From contig CACYSD010000019.1 of NCBI GenBank assembly GCA_902776985.1, forward strand, positions 1 to 64,000: a DNA stretch of 64,000 nt. The letters run 5' to 3'. The notes under the pieces are model-generated. The model was not told where the DNA came from and did not search any database. It was given only the letters and a program-made list of their open reading frames with translations. The position numbers were made by a program, and so were the translations under genes. Origin of the DNA: UBA3839 sp902776985 (GTDB lineage Bacteria > Bacteroidota > Bacteroidia > Bacteroidales > Bacteroidaceae). Shown here in pieces: positions 26,641-35,375 of the stretch. Position 1 is the first letter of the stretch; every line of letters starts with the position of its first letter.

Positions 26641-27438
26641 TTAAATAAATTTATCTCCTAATACTTTTTCTATTTCATCGAACGACGACAAGATGTCTGC
26701 TTTTCCGCGGCGTACGCAAATAGAATGTTCGTAATGTGCAGCTATTTTGCGGTCGCGAGTAATAATACCCCATCTGTCTTCTTGCATATATATTTCATGT
26801 GTTCCCAATGTTATCATTGGCTCAATGGCTATGCAGAGTCCGTCTTTCAACATCCTGCCGCTGCCACGTTTGCCATAATTGGGTACTTGAGGCTCTTCAT
26901 GCATTTCCCGTCCTACTCCGTGTCCCACAAATTCACGAACGATGCCGTAGCCTTGTGCCTGGCAATACTGCTGCACGGCATCTGAAATATCACCAATACG
27001 ATGACCTACAACAGCTTGTTCGATTCCTTTGTAAAGAGCTTCTTTTGTTGTTTTGAGCAGTTTGCGAGTTTCCTCTGAAATCTCGCCCACAGCGAATGTG
27101 TAACAACTGTCTCCACAAAATCCGTTTAGACGGGTACCGCAGTCAATTGAAACAATGTCTCCCTCCTTGAGGGGCTTGTCGTTTGGTATACCATGTACTA
27201 CCTGTTCATTGACTGAAGTACAAATGCTTGCGGGGAAAGGACCGCCTTTAGGGTTTGGGAAACCCTTAAAGGTCGGTTCTGCTCCATTATCGCGGATAAA
27301 TTCTTCTGCCACCTTGTCCAACTGCAGTGTTGTCACACCTGGTTGAATGATTTTTGCAAGTTCTGCCAGGGTTCTACCTATGAGCAGATTGGCTTGCCGC
27401 AGAAGTTCTACCTCGTCGTCGGTCTTTAGATAAATCAT
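26641..27438 (-). CDS. map: Type I methionine aminopeptidase
   Basis: Removes the initiator methionine from nascent proteins. The 265-residue enzyme shows the pita-bread-fold metal ligands: Asp in SIDCGTRL, Asp in GFCGDSCYTF, His in GHGVGREMHEEP, Glu in IAIEPMI, and the final Glu in HYEHSICV. It has no N-terminal zinc-finger extension. The gene is placed between secY (21-bp gap) and infA (2-bp gap). adk, often found here in other bacteria, is missing. Confidence 0.97.
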   Translation of the reverse strand: MIYLKTDDEVELLRQANLLIGRTLAELAKIIQPGVTTLQLDKVAEEFIRDNGAEPTFKGFPNPKGGPFPASICTSVNEQVVHGIPNDKPLKEGDIVSIDCGTRLNGFCGDSCYTFAVGEISEETRKLLKTTKEALYKGIEQAVVGHRIGDISDAVQQYCQAQGYGIVREFVGHGVGREMHEEPQVPNYGKRGSGRMLKDGLCIAIEPMITLGTHEIYMQEDRWGIITRDRKIAAHYEHSICVRRGKADILSSFDEIEKVLGDKFI

Positions 27439-27459
27439 TATCTGTCTGTCAAATCAAAT

Positions 27460-28821
27460 TCAATGCGCACCGCGGATACGACCTGTTTCCAACAAACCGT
27501 CGTAGTGACGCATAAGGAGATGACTCTCTATCTGCTGCAATGTGTCGAGCACAACGCCTACAAGGATCAACAAAGAAGTACCTCCATAGAATTGTGCAAA
27601 TTCACGTGCTACGCCGAAGAGGTCAGCAAACGCAGGCATGATGGCAATGAATGCGAGGAAGAGAGATCCAGGGAGAGTAATACGCGACATGATTTTGTCG
27701 AGGAACTCTGCTGTGCTCTTACCTGGCTTCACACCTGGTATAAATCCATTGTTACGCTTCATATCCTCTGCCATCTGGGTTGGATTGATTGTGATGGCTG
27801 TATAAAGATACGTAAAGAGAATAATAAGAGCTGCAAAAATGAAGTTGTACACCCAGCTTGTGTTGTCAACCAACTGACTCATGAACGCTCCGCTCTTGCC
27901 TCCTGCAACATATCCAGCCAAAGTGATTGGGATGAACATGATAGCCTGAGCAAAGATGATAGGCATTACATTAGCTGCGTATGGTTTGAGAGGAATGTAT
28001 TGTCGTGCACCGCTTCCATACTGACGATTGCCAACTACGCGTTTAGCGTATTGTACTGGTACGCGACGTACACCTTGAACGAGAAGGATTGCAGCTGCGA
28101 TAATAGCAAGCCAAACAACAATCTCAACAAGGAATACAACCAAACCTCCTTGTCCTGGAGAAGAGAAACGTGTGGTAAACTCCTGGAAGAATGCCTCTGG
28201 GAGACGAGCGATGATACCAACCATGATGATCAAAGACACACCGTTGCCGATACCCTTGTCGGTAATTCTCTCACCGAGCCACAGGATGAACATACTACCA
28301 GCTGACAGGATTATAGTTGCAGGCACCCAGAACTTCCATCCTTCAAGACCGGCGAACACAGCTGTATTGCCTGTAGTCATATTGAAGTTGATGAGATATG
28401 AAGGAGCCTGAAGCAACAGGATAGCTACTGTCAGGTAACGAGTATACTGGTTCATCTTGCGACGTCCACTCTCACCCTCTCTTTGCATCTTCTGGAAATA
28501 TGGTACTGCGATACCCAGCAACTGCATCACGATGGATGCGGAGATGTAGGGCATGATACCCAATGCAAAGATAGAAGCTTTTGAGAAAGCACCACCTGAG
28601 AACATATCAAGCAGGGACATAAGACCATCCTTTGTCTGGTTGCGCAGTCCTTCCAACGCATTGGTGTCAACACCTGGCAATGCAATATGTGCACCTAAAC
28701 GATAGACTGTAACGAACATTATTGTTATTAACAGACGATTTCGCAAATCATCTATCTTCCAAATGTTAGTCAGAGTCTTAACCAACTTGATATTCTTAAG
28801 TTTATCAACTGCTTTTCCCAT
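27460..28821 (-). CDS. secY: Protein translocase subunit SecY
   Basis: Central pore of the SecYEG inner-membrane translocon, 453 residues with about ten transmembrane helices. Motifs: GVDTNAL and the plug region near residue 55, MPYISASIVMQLL, GIGNGVSLIIMVGI, and the cytoplasmic loop GTRPGK-like segment (here PGVKPGKSTAEFLD). It overlaps nothing and lies 4 bp after rplO, in normal spc order. Confidence 0.98.
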   Translation of the reverse strand: MGKAVDKLKNIKLVKTLTNIWKIDDLRNRLLITIMFVTVYRLGAHIALPGVDTNALEGLRNQTKDGLMSLLDMFSGGAFSKASIFALGIMPYISASIVMQLLGIAVPYFQKMQREGESGRRKMNQYTRYLTVAILLLQAPSYLINFNMTTGNTAVFAGLEGWKFWVPATIILSAGSMFILWLGERITDKGIGNGVSLIIMVGIIARLPEAFFQEFTTRFSSPGQGGLVVFLVEIVVWLAIIAAAILLVQGVRRVPVQYAKRVVGNRQYGSGARQYIPLKPYAANVMPIIFAQAIMFIPITLAGYVAGGKSGAFMSQLVDNTSWVYNFIFAALIILFTYLYTAITINPTQMAEDMKRNNGFIPGVKPGKSTAEFLDKIMSRITLPGSLFLAFIAIMPAFADLFGVAREFAQFYGGTSLLILVGVVLDTLQQIESHLLMRHYDGLLETGRIRGAH

Positions 28822-28825
28822 TGTT

Positions 28826-29272
28826 TTAGAGTTTTACAACGTTTCCGCCCTTTTCTGTAATGATTTCTTCGGCTTTCTTAGAGAATGCGTGAGCTTCTAC
28901 AACAACCTTAGCAGTAAGTTCACCATTAGCAAGGATCTTAACCAACTGATGCTTGTTGATGAAACCAGCCTCAATGAGTTCAGCTATGCCGACCTTCTCC
29001 AGCTTCTTGTCATCAACAAGCTTCTGGATGATGTTGAGGTTGATTGCTTTGTATTCAACACGGTTGATGTTTTGAAAACCGAACTTAGGAACACGGCGCT
29101 GAAGTGGCATCTGACCACCTTCAAAACCAATTTTCTTCTTGTAACCAGATCTTGCCTTAGCACCCTTGTGTCCACGAGTCGCTGTACGGCCCTTACCTGA
29201 ACCATAACCACGACCAACACGCTTGCTATTGTGTGTTGAGCCAAATGCTGGTTTTAAATTATTTAATTCCAT
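28826..29272 (-). CDS. rplO: 50S ribosomal protein L15
   Basis: uL15, 148 residues, binding 23S rRNA late in assembly. The glycine and arginine-rich N-terminus (KRVGRGYGSGKGRTATRGHKGAKARSG region, residues 17-44) and FEGGQMPLQRRVPKFGF are diagnostic. It lies 57 bp after rpmD and 4 bp before secY. Confidence 0.98.
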   Translation of the reverse strand: MELNNLKPAFGSTHNSKRVGRGYGSGKGRTATRGHKGAKARSGYKKKIGFEGGQMPLQRRVPKFGFQNINRVEYKAINLNIIQKLVDDKKLEKVGIAELIEAGFINKHQLVKILANGELTAKVVVEAHAFSKKAEEIITEKGGNVVKL

Positions 29273-29329
29273 TTGTATCGTATTTTACTCTTTATTATAC
29301 TGAATTGTCTAATCACTCTTGGTTGACGC

Positions 29330-29506
29330 TTAGTCCACAACCTCAACAAGGTGCTGAACTTTGCGAATCATTCCGCGCAAAGATGGAGTGTCCTCACGTT
29401 CAACAACATTGTTAATGCGATGCAGTCCGAGAGCATCGAGTGTACGCTTTTGATCGATAGGTCGATTATTGCGGCTTTTTACTTGTTTAATCTTGATTGT
29501 TGCCAT
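29330..29506 (-). CDS. rpmD: 50S ribosomal protein L30
   Basis: A 58-residue uL30: MATIKIKQVKS at the start, then NRPIDQKRTLDALGLHRI and MIRKVQHLVEVVD at the end. The start is fixed by a perfect AGGAGG at 29514-29519, 7 bases upstream of ATG, overlapping the rpsE stop codon. Such Shine-Dalgarno motifs are uncommon in this phylum. Between rpsE and rplO. Confidence 0.95.
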   Translation of the reverse strand: MATIKIKQVKSRNNRPIDQKRTLDALGLHRINNVVEREDTPSLRGMIRKVQHLVEVVD

Positions 29507-29513
29507 GCTTAAT

Positions 29514-29519
29514 CCTCCT
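29514..29519 (-). promoter_or_regulatory. Perfect Shine-Dalgarno site of rpmD
   Basis: AGGAGG on the minus strand, 7 bases before the rpmD ATG. The preceding bases make it TAAGGAGG, with TAA the rpsE stop codon, so the motif touches the upstream stop and could support termination-reinitiation. Confidence 0.7.
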
Positions 29520-30028
29520 TATCCATTAAAAACTTTAGTCAAACTTACTCCGCGGTTCTGAGCCACAGTCTTTGGGTCGCGCATACTTGCAAGAGCTGCA
29601 ATAGTAGCCTTTACCAAGTTGTGTGGGTTAGAAGAGCCTTTTGATTTAGCAAGAACGTCTGTAATACCAACGCTCTCGAATACGGCACGCATAGCACCAC
29701 CGGCAACAACTCCGGTACCGGCAGAAGCCGGCATAACCAGAACACGTGCACCGCCGAACTTAGCGTATGCTTCGTGAGGAACTGTTCCCTTGAGTATAGG
29801 TACCTTTACAAGATTCTTTTTGGCTGCTTCCACGCCCTTTGCGATAGCAGCAGTTACTTCACCTGCTTTTCCAAGACCATAGCCGATAACACCGTCACCA
29901 TTACCTACAACAACAATTGCAGCAAAGGTAAACGTTCTACCACCCTTTGTAACCTTGGTAACTCGATTAATAGCAACCAATCGATCCTGAAGTTCGACGT
30001 CGTTTCCTATTTTTACTCTATTAACCAT
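29519..30028 (-). CDS. rpsE: 30S ribosomal protein S5
   Basis: uS5, 169 residues, at the mRNA entry side of the 30S and important for fidelity. The N-terminal double-stranded-RNA-binding-like domain (LQDRLVAINRVTKVTKGGR) and the C-terminal domain (GKAGEVTAAIAKGVEAAKKN, MPASAGTGVVAGGAMRAVFE) are intact. It follows rplR by 8 bp. Confidence 0.98.
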   Translation of the reverse strand: MVNRVKIGNDVELQDRLVAINRVTKVTKGGRTFTFAAIVVVGNGDGVIGYGLGKAGEVTAAIAKGVEAAKKNLVKVPILKGTVPHEAYAKFGGARVLVMPASAGTGVVAGGAMRAVFESVGITDVLAKSKGSSNPHNLVKATIAALASMRDPKTVAQNRGVSLTKVFNG

Positions 30029-30036
30029 AATTTCTA

Positions 30037-30378
30037 TTAAAATTTAAGTCCAGCGTTACGGGCAGCATCAGCTACCGCTTTAACTCTACCATGATACAAA
30101 TAACCATTGCGGTCGAATACTACAGCTTCAATGCCAGCTTCCTTAGCCTTCTTTGCGATGAGTTCACCCACCTTGGTTGCCTGTTCTGTTTTATTGCACT
30201 TCTCAAGTCCAAGAGACGATGCTGCAGCCAAAGTCTTGTGCTGCTCGTCATCTATAACCTGAACGTAGATTTGCTTGTTGCTTCTGAACACCGACATACG
30301 TGGACGTTCAGCAGTACCTGAAATCTTATTACGTACTCTATATTTGATTTTAATACGTCTTTCGCTCTTTGTTATCAT
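30037..30378 (-). CDS. rplR: 50S ribosomal protein L18
   Basis: uL18, 113 residues, binds 5S rRNA. Motifs: RVRNKISGTAERPRMSVFRS near the start, IYVQVIDD and the closing FDRNGYLYHGRVKAVADAAR. It lies 17 bp after rplF and 8 bp before rpsE. Confidence 0.98.
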   Translation of the reverse strand: MITKSERRIKIKYRVRNKISGTAERPRMSVFRSNKQIYVQVIDDEQHKTLAAASSLGLEKCNKTEQATKVGELIAKKAKEAGIEAVVFDRNGYLYHGRVKAVADAARNAGLKF

Positions 30379-30395
30379 ACTCGTACGATGTTTAA

Positions 30396-30965
30396 TTATT
30401 TAGCACTTGCAGATTTACCAGACTTTCTTCTGATTTCTTCACCCTGGAAGCGGATACCCTTACCCTTGTAAGGTTCTGGCTTGCGGAATGAGCGAATCTT
30501 CGCACATACCAAACCGAGCAACTGCTTGTCGCAAGATTCGAGCATGATGAGAGGATCCTGGTTTCTCTCAGATTTTGTCTCTACTTTAATTTCCTTAGGC
30601 AATTCGAACACGATTGCGTGAGAGTAGCCTAATGCGAATTCAAGGACGTTACCAGTGTTAGAAACACGATAACCTACACCCACCAATTGGAGTGTTTTCT
30701 TGTATCCTTCAGAAACACCTACAACCATATTGTTCACCAGAGCGCGATAAAGTCCATGATAAGCATGACGCTGCTTTGGATTATCGTTCATCTGCTCAAG
30801 GTTCTCCTCCATTGTCAACGTTCCGTCCTCGATAGTAACCTTGATTGCAGGGTTTACATATTGTGAGAGTTCACCTTTGGGACCTTTAACGGTTACAATG
30901 TCATCCTTATGAGTAATAGTTACACCTGCAGGAATACTAATAGGTAATTTACCAATTCTAGACAT
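30396..30965 (-). CDS. rplF: 50S ribosomal protein L6
   Basis: uL6, 189 residues made of two related beta domains, near the sarcin-ricin loop. MSRIGKLPISIPAGV opens the protein and KPEPYKGKGIRFQGE is the conserved C-terminal 23S contact. A perfect AGGAGG lies 7 bases before the start codon (30973-30978), close behind the rpsH stop codon. Confidence 0.98.
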   Translation of the reverse strand: MSRIGKLPISIPAGVTITHKDDIVTVKGPKGELSQYVNPAIKVTIEDGTLTMEENLEQMNDNPKQRHAYHGLYRALVNNMVVGVSEGYKKTLQLVGVGYRVSNTGNVLEFALGYSHAIVFELPKEIKVETKSERNQDPLIMLESCDKQLLGLVCAKIRSFRKPEPYKGKGIRFQGEEIRRKSGKSASAK

Positions 30966-30972
30966 TATATAT

Positions 30973-30978
30973 CCTCCT
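30973..30978 (-). promoter_or_regulatory. Perfect Shine-Dalgarno site of rplF
   Basis: AGGAGG on the minus strand, 7 bases before the rplF start and 2 bases after the rpsH stop codon. It is one of three perfect motifs found among the roughly 29 genes of the cluster. Confidence 0.7.
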
Positions 30979-30980
30979 AA

Positions 30981-31376
30981 TTAATAAACATAGCAAAGTA
31001 CCTCACCACCGATTTTCAGTTCAGAGGCCTCTTTGTCTGTCATAACACCTTTGGATGTAGATATAATAGCTATACCCAATCCGTTAATTACATGTGGCAT
31101 GTCTTTGTAGCCAGTGTACTTACGAAGACCTGGACGAGACACGCGCTTCAAGCTTTGAATTGCGCTTGTTTTTGTACTTGGGTCGTACTTCAATGCGATT
31201 TTGATAGTTCCCTGAGGACCATCTTCAATGAACTTGTAGTTGAGTACATACCCTTTGTCGAAAAGGATCTTAGTGATCTCTTTCTTCAAATTTGACGCAG
31301 GAATTTCGACAATTTTGTGCTTTGCCATAATTGCGTTTCTCAATCGCGTCAAATAATCTGCTATTGGATCTGTCAT
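30981..31376 (-). CDS. rpsH: 30S ribosomal protein S8
   Basis: uS8, 131 residues, binds the 16S central domain. MTDPIADYLTRLRNA at the start and ISTSKGVMTDKEA near the C-terminus are diagnostic. In E. coli S8 represses the spc operon at the rplE region; no equivalent site could be confirmed here. A 61-bp gap separates it from rpsN. Confidence 0.98.
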   Translation of the reverse strand: MTDPIADYLTRLRNAIMAKHKIVEIPASNLKKEITKILFDKGYVLNYKFIEDGPQGTIKIALKYDPSTKTSAIQSLKRVSRPGLRKYTGYKDMPHVINGLGIAIISTSKGVMTDKEASELKIGGEVLCYVY

Positions 31377-31437
31377 GATTTTAAATTAATCGGGACTTCC
31401 CGACAATATTTAAATTAATAATAAAAAATGATTTGTT

Positions 31438-31737
31438 TTACCAACTTGCTTTCTTTACCCCAGGAATAAGTCCTGCTGAAGCCATTTCGCGGAATTGAAT
31501 ACGTGAGATTCCGAACTGGCGGATGTAACCGCGTGGACGTCCTGTAATCTTGCAGCGATTGTGAAGGCGAATTGGGTTTGCATTTGCTGGGATAGACTGC
31601 AACTGGCGAGCTGCCTCATATGCTTCCTCTGGTTCACCAGTAGCAATGATTTTCTTCAGTGCAGCGCGCTTTGCAGCGTATTTTGCAGCCAATTTTGCAC
31701 GTTTCACTTCGCGTGCTTTCATTGATTCTTTTGCCAT
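31438..31737 (-). CDS. rpsN: 30S ribosomal protein S14, zinc-free form
   Basis: uS14, 99 residues. This is the long C-minus form: it lacks the CxxC pairs and keeps only one cysteine in NRCKITGRPRGYIR. The C-terminal RIQFREMASAGLIPGVKKASW segment is canonical. It lies 9 bp after rplE. Confidence 0.98.
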   Translation of the reverse strand: MAKESMKAREVKRAKLAAKYAAKRAALKKIIATGEPEEAYEAARQLQSIPANANPIRLHNRCKITGRPRGYIRQFGISRIQFREMASAGLIPGVKKASW

Positions 31738-31746
31738 ATTCTAAAA

Positions 31747-32301
31747 TTATTTGTTAGCGTTCTTAAATGGTAAACCGAAAGCCTTAAGAAGTGCATAACC
31801 TTCTTCGTCAGTGTTGGCTGAAGTCACGAAAGTGATGTTCATACCATTGATCTTATCAACCTGGTCGATATTGATTTCTGGGAAGATGATTTGCTCCTGG
31901 ATACCCAAAGTGTAGTTTCCACGTCCATCGAATTTAGCTTCGATACCCTTGAAGTCGCGGATACGAGGCAATGACACGCGTACGAGTCTCTCGAGGAATT
32001 CATACATTTGTCTACGGCGGAGTGTTACCATAACACCGATAGGCATTTTCTTACGAAGGTGGAAGTTGGAAACGTCCTTCTTTGACAGTGTAGAAACTGG
32101 TTTCTGACCGGTGATTGCTGCAATTTCGTTCATTGCTACTTCAATGATCTTCTTGTCAGCTGTTGCGTCTCCAAGTCCTTGGTTCACTACTATTTTCTTC
32201 AATACAGGAATCTGCATGGGAGAAGAATAGTTGAACTGTTTCATCAATGCCGGAGCGATTTGCTCAGCATATACTTTTTGTAGATTTGCAGTATTAGCCA
32301 T
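31747..32301 (-). CDS. rplE: 50S ribosomal protein L5
   Basis: uL5, 184 residues, contacts 5S rRNA and P-site tRNA. Motifs: KIVVNQGLGDA, TGQKPVSTLSKKDVSNF and the RDFKGIEAKFDGRGNYTLGI loop. Its ATG overlaps the rplX stop codon by one base (TAATG), so translation of the two is coupled. A GAGAGGAAA Shine-Dalgarno-like stretch precedes it. Confidence 0.98.
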   Translation of the reverse strand: MANTANLQKVYAEQIAPALMKQFNYSSPMQIPVLKKIVVNQGLGDATADKKIIEVAMNEIAAITGQKPVSTLSKKDVSNFHLRKKMPIGVMVTLRRRQMYEFLERLVRVSLPRIRDFKGIEAKFDGRGNYTLGIQEQIIFPEINIDQVDKINGMNITFVTSANTDEEGYALLKAFGLPFKNANK

Positions 32302-32618
32302 TATATTTCCTCTCCTGATTTTTTAGCGTAACGAACTAATTTACCATTGGCTCCGATTTTACGTCCAATACGAGTTGCCTCACCAGTCTTTGGGTCAACA
32401 ACATTGAGGTTAGAGATGTGGATCGGTGCCTCCTGCTTGATAATACCTCCTTGTGGATGTTGAGCATTAGGCTTGGTGCTCTTTGACACCATATTGATGC
32501 CCTCGACAACGGCTCTTTGTTCTTTTACAAGCACCTTAAGGACTTTACCTTTCTGTCCTTTGTTGTTGCCGGCATTAACAATGACCGTGTCGCCTTTTTT
32601 GATATGTAATTTACTCAT
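32301..32618 (-). CDS. rplX: 50S ribosomal protein L24
   Basis: uL24, 105 residues, an assembly initiator with a KOW motif (KKGDTVIVNAGNNKGQKGKVLKV, residues 7-30). C-terminal GEATRIGRKIGANGKLVRYAKKSGE is typical. The stop codon shares a base with the rplE start. Confidence 0.98.
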   Translation of the reverse strand: MSKLHIKKGDTVIVNAGNNKGQKGKVLKVLVKEQRAVVEGINMVSKSTKPNAQHPQGGIIKQEAPIHISNLNVVDPKTGEATRIGRKIGANGKLVRYAKKSGEEI

Positions 32619-32638
32619 TACTGTGTGTGTCTTTAATG

Positions 32639-33004
32639 TTAAAGTACTTCAGTAGCCAAAGAAACTACTTTCATGTTTACGGCACGAAGTTCGCGGGCAA
32701 CTGGACCGAAGATACGGCTTCCTCTCATTTCACCTGCATTGTTGAGCAATACACATGCATTGTCATCGAAACGGATATATGAGCCATCTGCGCGTCTTAC
32801 TTCTTTCTTTGTGCGTACAATCAAAGCCTTTGATACTGTTCCCTTCTTTACTTCACTCGTTGGGATAGCGTTTTTTACTGCTACAACAATTACGTCTCCA
32901 ACGGATGCGTAGCGACGGCGTGTACCTCCGAGAACTCGGATACACAGGACTTCGCGTGCACCGCTATTGTCAGCAACTGTGAGTCTTGATTCTGTCTGTA
33001 TCAT
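32639..33004 (-). CDS. rplN: 50S ribosomal protein L14
   Basis: uL14, 121 residues, at the subunit interface. MIQTESRLTVADNSGAREV, the central KKEVRRADGSYIRFDDNA and the end ARELRAVNMKVVSLATEVL are all standard. It lies 3 bp after rpsQ and 20 bp before rplX. Confidence 0.98.
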   Translation of the reverse strand: MIQTESRLTVADNSGAREVLCIRVLGGTRRRYASVGDVIVVAVKNAIPTSEVKKGTVSKALIVRTKKEVRRADGSYIRFDDNACVLLNNAGEMRGSRIFGPVARELRAVNMKVVSLATEVL

Positions 33005-33007
33005 ATT

Positions 33008-33265
33008 TTACTTAGCTCTTTCAACGATTTGTACTAATCTCCATCTTTTAGTTTTGCTCAATGGGCGAGTTTCCATAATCAGCACGGTATCACCGATGTT
33101 GCATTCGTTCTTCTCGTCATGGGCATGGTATTTCTTCGTCTTGCTAACGAACTTACCATAGATAGGGTGCTTTTCCTTGAACTTGGAAGCAACAACGATG
33201 GTTTTGTCCATTTTGTTGCTTGTAACAACACCCGTTCTTTGTTTTCTAAGATTTCTTGTTTCCAT
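33008..33265 (-). CDS. rpsQ: 30S ribosomal protein S17
   Basis: uS17, 85 residues from METRNLRKQRTG, an OB-fold protein binding 16S rRNA. A start three codons upstream is open but adds a non-family extension. Motifs: VVTSNKMDKTIVVA, then NIGDTVLIMETRPLSKTKRW. It lies 12 bp after rpmC. Confidence 0.96.
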   Translation of the reverse strand: METRNLRKQRTGVVTSNKMDKTIVVASKFKEKHPIYGKFVSKTKKYHAHDEKNECNIGDTVLIMETRPLSKTKRWRLVQIVERAK

Positions 33266-33277
33266 GTAGTTCAAGTT

Positions 33278-33472
33278 TTATTTGTTAAGTTCTCTCTGAC
33301 GAAGTTCGCCTTTCATACGTGCTATGTCACGACGCAGTTTTTTGATTTGCGAATGATCTTCAAGTGGAGAAATATGGTGGTTGAACTTCATGTTCTCATA
33401 GTTTGCCACCTCTGTAGCAATGCGCTCTGCGAGTTCAGCAGTAGCGAGTTCTCTTATTTCTGCAATTTTCAT
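33278..33472 (-). CDS. rpmC: 50S ribosomal protein L29
   Basis: uL29, 64 residues from MKIAEIRELATAEL, two long helices near the tunnel exit. I prefer this start over the ATG three codons upstream because that one would overlap the rplP stop. The end, IKKLRRDIARMKGELRQREL, is canonical. Confidence 0.96.
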   Translation of the reverse strand: MKIAEIRELATAELAERIATEVANYENMKFNHHISPLEDHSQIKKLRRDIARMKGELRQRELNK

Positions 33473-33477
33473 AATGA

Positions 33478-33909
33478 TCAAGCGTTTTGGTCGTAGTCAC
33501 GTCTTACAATAAACTTAGTTGTAGTAGGAAGCTTCTGTGCTCCGAGTCTGAGTGCCTCTTTAGCAACTTCGAATGGAACTCCCTCAACTTCAAAGAGAAT
33601 ACGTCCTGGTTTTGCAGGGAATACATACTGGTATGGATCTCCCTTACCTTTACCCATTCGGACGTCTGCTGGTTTCTTAGTGATTGGTTTGTCTGGGAAG
33701 ATGCGGATCCAAACCTGTCCCTGACGCTGCATGTAACGTGTGATTGCCACACGGGCAGCTTCAATCTGACGAGCAGTGATCCATCTTTCTTGCAGTGCTT
33801 TTATACCGAAACTTCCGAATGCGAGTTCAGTGCCACGGTGTGAAACACCTTGCCAGCGTCCACGACCTTTTTGCGGTCTTCTGTATTTTTGTCTTTTTGG
33901 CTGTAGCAT
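33478..33909 (-). CDS. rplP: 50S ribosomal protein L16
   Basis: uL16, 143 residues, stabilises tRNA in the A and P sites. MLQPKRQKYRRPQKGRGRW at the start, RQIEAARVAITRYMQRQGQVWIRIFPDKPIT in the middle, and FEVEGVPFEVAKEALRLGAQKLP are diagnostic. It lies 12 bp after rpsC. Confidence 0.98.
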   Translation of the reverse strand: MLQPKRQKYRRPQKGRGRWQGVSHRGTELAFGSFGIKALQERWITARQIEAARVAITRYMQRQGQVWIRIFPDKPITKKPADVRMGKGKGDPYQYVFPAKPGRILFEVEGVPFEVAKEALRLGAQKLPTTTKFIVRRDYDQNA

Positions 33910-33921
33910 AGTTCAATTGGA

Positions 33922-34641
33922 TTAGCGATTGGTTTTTCTGTTTCTGAATCTCTTACCGCCAGCGTTGTTTCGACCGGTTTCGCGAGTCTGGTTGAATGCA
34001 GGTGCGAGGTCTTTCTTTCCGAATACTTCGCCACGGCAAATCCATACCTTGATACCGAGAAGTCCAACCTTTGTCAATGCTTCTGCCAGGCAGTAGTCTA
34101 TGTCGGCGCGGAATGTGTGGAGTGGAGTACGTCCTTCCTTGTACATTTCTGAGCGAGACATTTCTGCTCCGTTCAGACGTCCGGAGATCTGTACCTTGAT
34201 TCCTTCTGCACCAGAACGCATAGTGTTTGCGATTGCAGTTTTGATAGCACGACGATAGGCGATCTTGCCTTCAATTTGTCTTGCAATGTTGTTTGCAACG
34301 ATTACAGCGTCGAGTTCAGGACGCTTAATCTCGTAGATGTTGATCTGGATGTCCTTGTCGGTGATCTTCTTGAGTTCTTCCTTGAGTTTGTCAACTTCCT
34401 GGCCTCCCTTACCGATGATTACACCTGGTCTTGCTGTGCAAACAGTGATTGTAACGACTTTGAGTGTGCGTTCAATTACAATTTTAGATACGCTGGCTTT
34501 AGCCAAACGTGCGTTGAGATATTTGCGGATTTTGCTATCTTCGAGAATGTTGTCACCGAAATTGTTTCCGCCGAACCAGTTTGAGTCCCAACCTCTAACG
34601 ATGCCGAGACGGTTGCTTATTGGATTACATTTCTGTCCCAT
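33922..34641 (-). CDS. rpsC: 30S ribosomal protein S3
   Basis: uS3, 239 residues, at the mRNA entry channel. It has an N-terminal KH domain with PGVIIGKGGQEVDKLKEEL (about residues 75-93) and the C-terminal domain with GRLNGAEMSRSEMYKEGRTPLHT. It starts 2 bp after the rplV stop, preceded by a short GAGGAAAAG purine stretch. Confidence 0.98.
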   Translation of the reverse strand: MGQKCNPISNRLGIVRGWDSNWFGGNNFGDNILEDSKIRKYLNARLAKASVSKIVIERTLKVVTITVCTARPGVIIGKGGQEVDKLKEELKKITDKDIQINIYEIKRPELDAVIVANNIARQIEGKIAYRRAIKTAIANTMRSGAEGIKVQISGRLNGAEMSRSEMYKEGRTPLHTFRADIDYCLAEALTKVGLLGIKVWICRGEVFGKKDLAPAFNQTRETGRNNAGGKRFRNRKTNR

Positions 34642-34643
34642 AA

Positions 34644-35048
34644 TTACTTTTCCTCATTTGATTTAGCGTCCACAAATACTGTCACATGATTAGAACGCTT
34701 ACGAATTCTGTATCCACGTCCCTGTGGTGCTGGGCGCATACGCTTGAGAGTTGCGCCTTCGTCTACAAAGATACTTGAGATGTAGAGTTCGCCGTTTTCA
34801 GCCTTACGTTCGTTCTTCTGTTCCCAGTTGGCGATTGCCGAACGGAGCACTTTCTCTACGTCTTTAGCAGCACTTTTGTTACTAAACTTGAGAGTGGCGA
34901 GTGCTTTGCTCACGTCCATACCGCGCACCAAGTCAACGACGTAGCGCATCTTCCGTGGTGAAGATGGAACATCGCGAAGTATTGCGAAGTAGCTTGTTTT
35001 CTTGGCCTCTTTATGTTTTTCGGCCATCAATCTTTTTCTTGCTCCCAT
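34644..35048 (-). CDS. rplV: 50S ribosomal protein L22
   Basis: uL22, 134 residues, lining the peptide tunnel. Motifs: RDVPSSPRKMRYVVDLVRGM, and the tunnel hairpin DEGATLKRMRPAPQGRGYRIRKRSNH near residues 92-117, of normal length. 35 bp after rpsS. Confidence 0.98.
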   Translation of the reverse strand: MGARKRLMAEKHKEAKKTSYFAILRDVPSSPRKMRYVVDLVRGMDVSKALATLKFSNKSAAKDVEKVLRSAIANWEQKNERKAENGELYISSIFVDEGATLKRMRPAPQGRGYRIRKRSNHVTVFVDAKSNEEK

Positions 35049-35083
35049 TATTTATTTATCGTTTTTGCTTTTTGTGAGCCTAT

Positions 35084-35353
35084 TTACTTTTTGCGGTTTC
35101 CGGCGTGACCTCTGAATGTGCGAGTGAGTGCAAATTCTCCGAGTTTGTGTCCCACCATGTTTTCCGTGATGTAAACAGGGATAAATTTATTACCGTTATG
35201 AACTGCGATTGTATGTCCAACGAAGTCCGGTGATATCATTGAAGCTCGTGCCCAAGTTTTTACGACATTCTTTTTGCCGCTTTCATTCATTGCAAGAACT
35301 TTACTTTCGAGCTTGACGTTGATATATGGACCTTTTTTTAATGAACGACTCAT
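35084..35353 (-). CDS. rpsS: 30S ribosomal protein S19
   Basis: uS19, 89 residues, in the 30S head. MSRSLKKGPYINVKLE at the start and GHKLGEFALTRTFRGHAGNRKK at the end match the family closely. 22 bp after rplB. Confidence 0.98.
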   Translation of the reverse strand: MSRSLKKGPYINVKLESKVLAMNESGKKNVVKTWARASMISPDFVGHTIAVHNGNKFIPVYITENMVGHKLGEFALTRTFRGHAGNRKK

Positions 35354-35375
35354 ATATTTACTTAGTTAACTTGGT

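Noticed and set aside
27463..28305. 280-codon plus-strand open frame opposite secY
   Set aside because: The minus strand encodes a complete SecY. The antisense product has no recognisable pattern.
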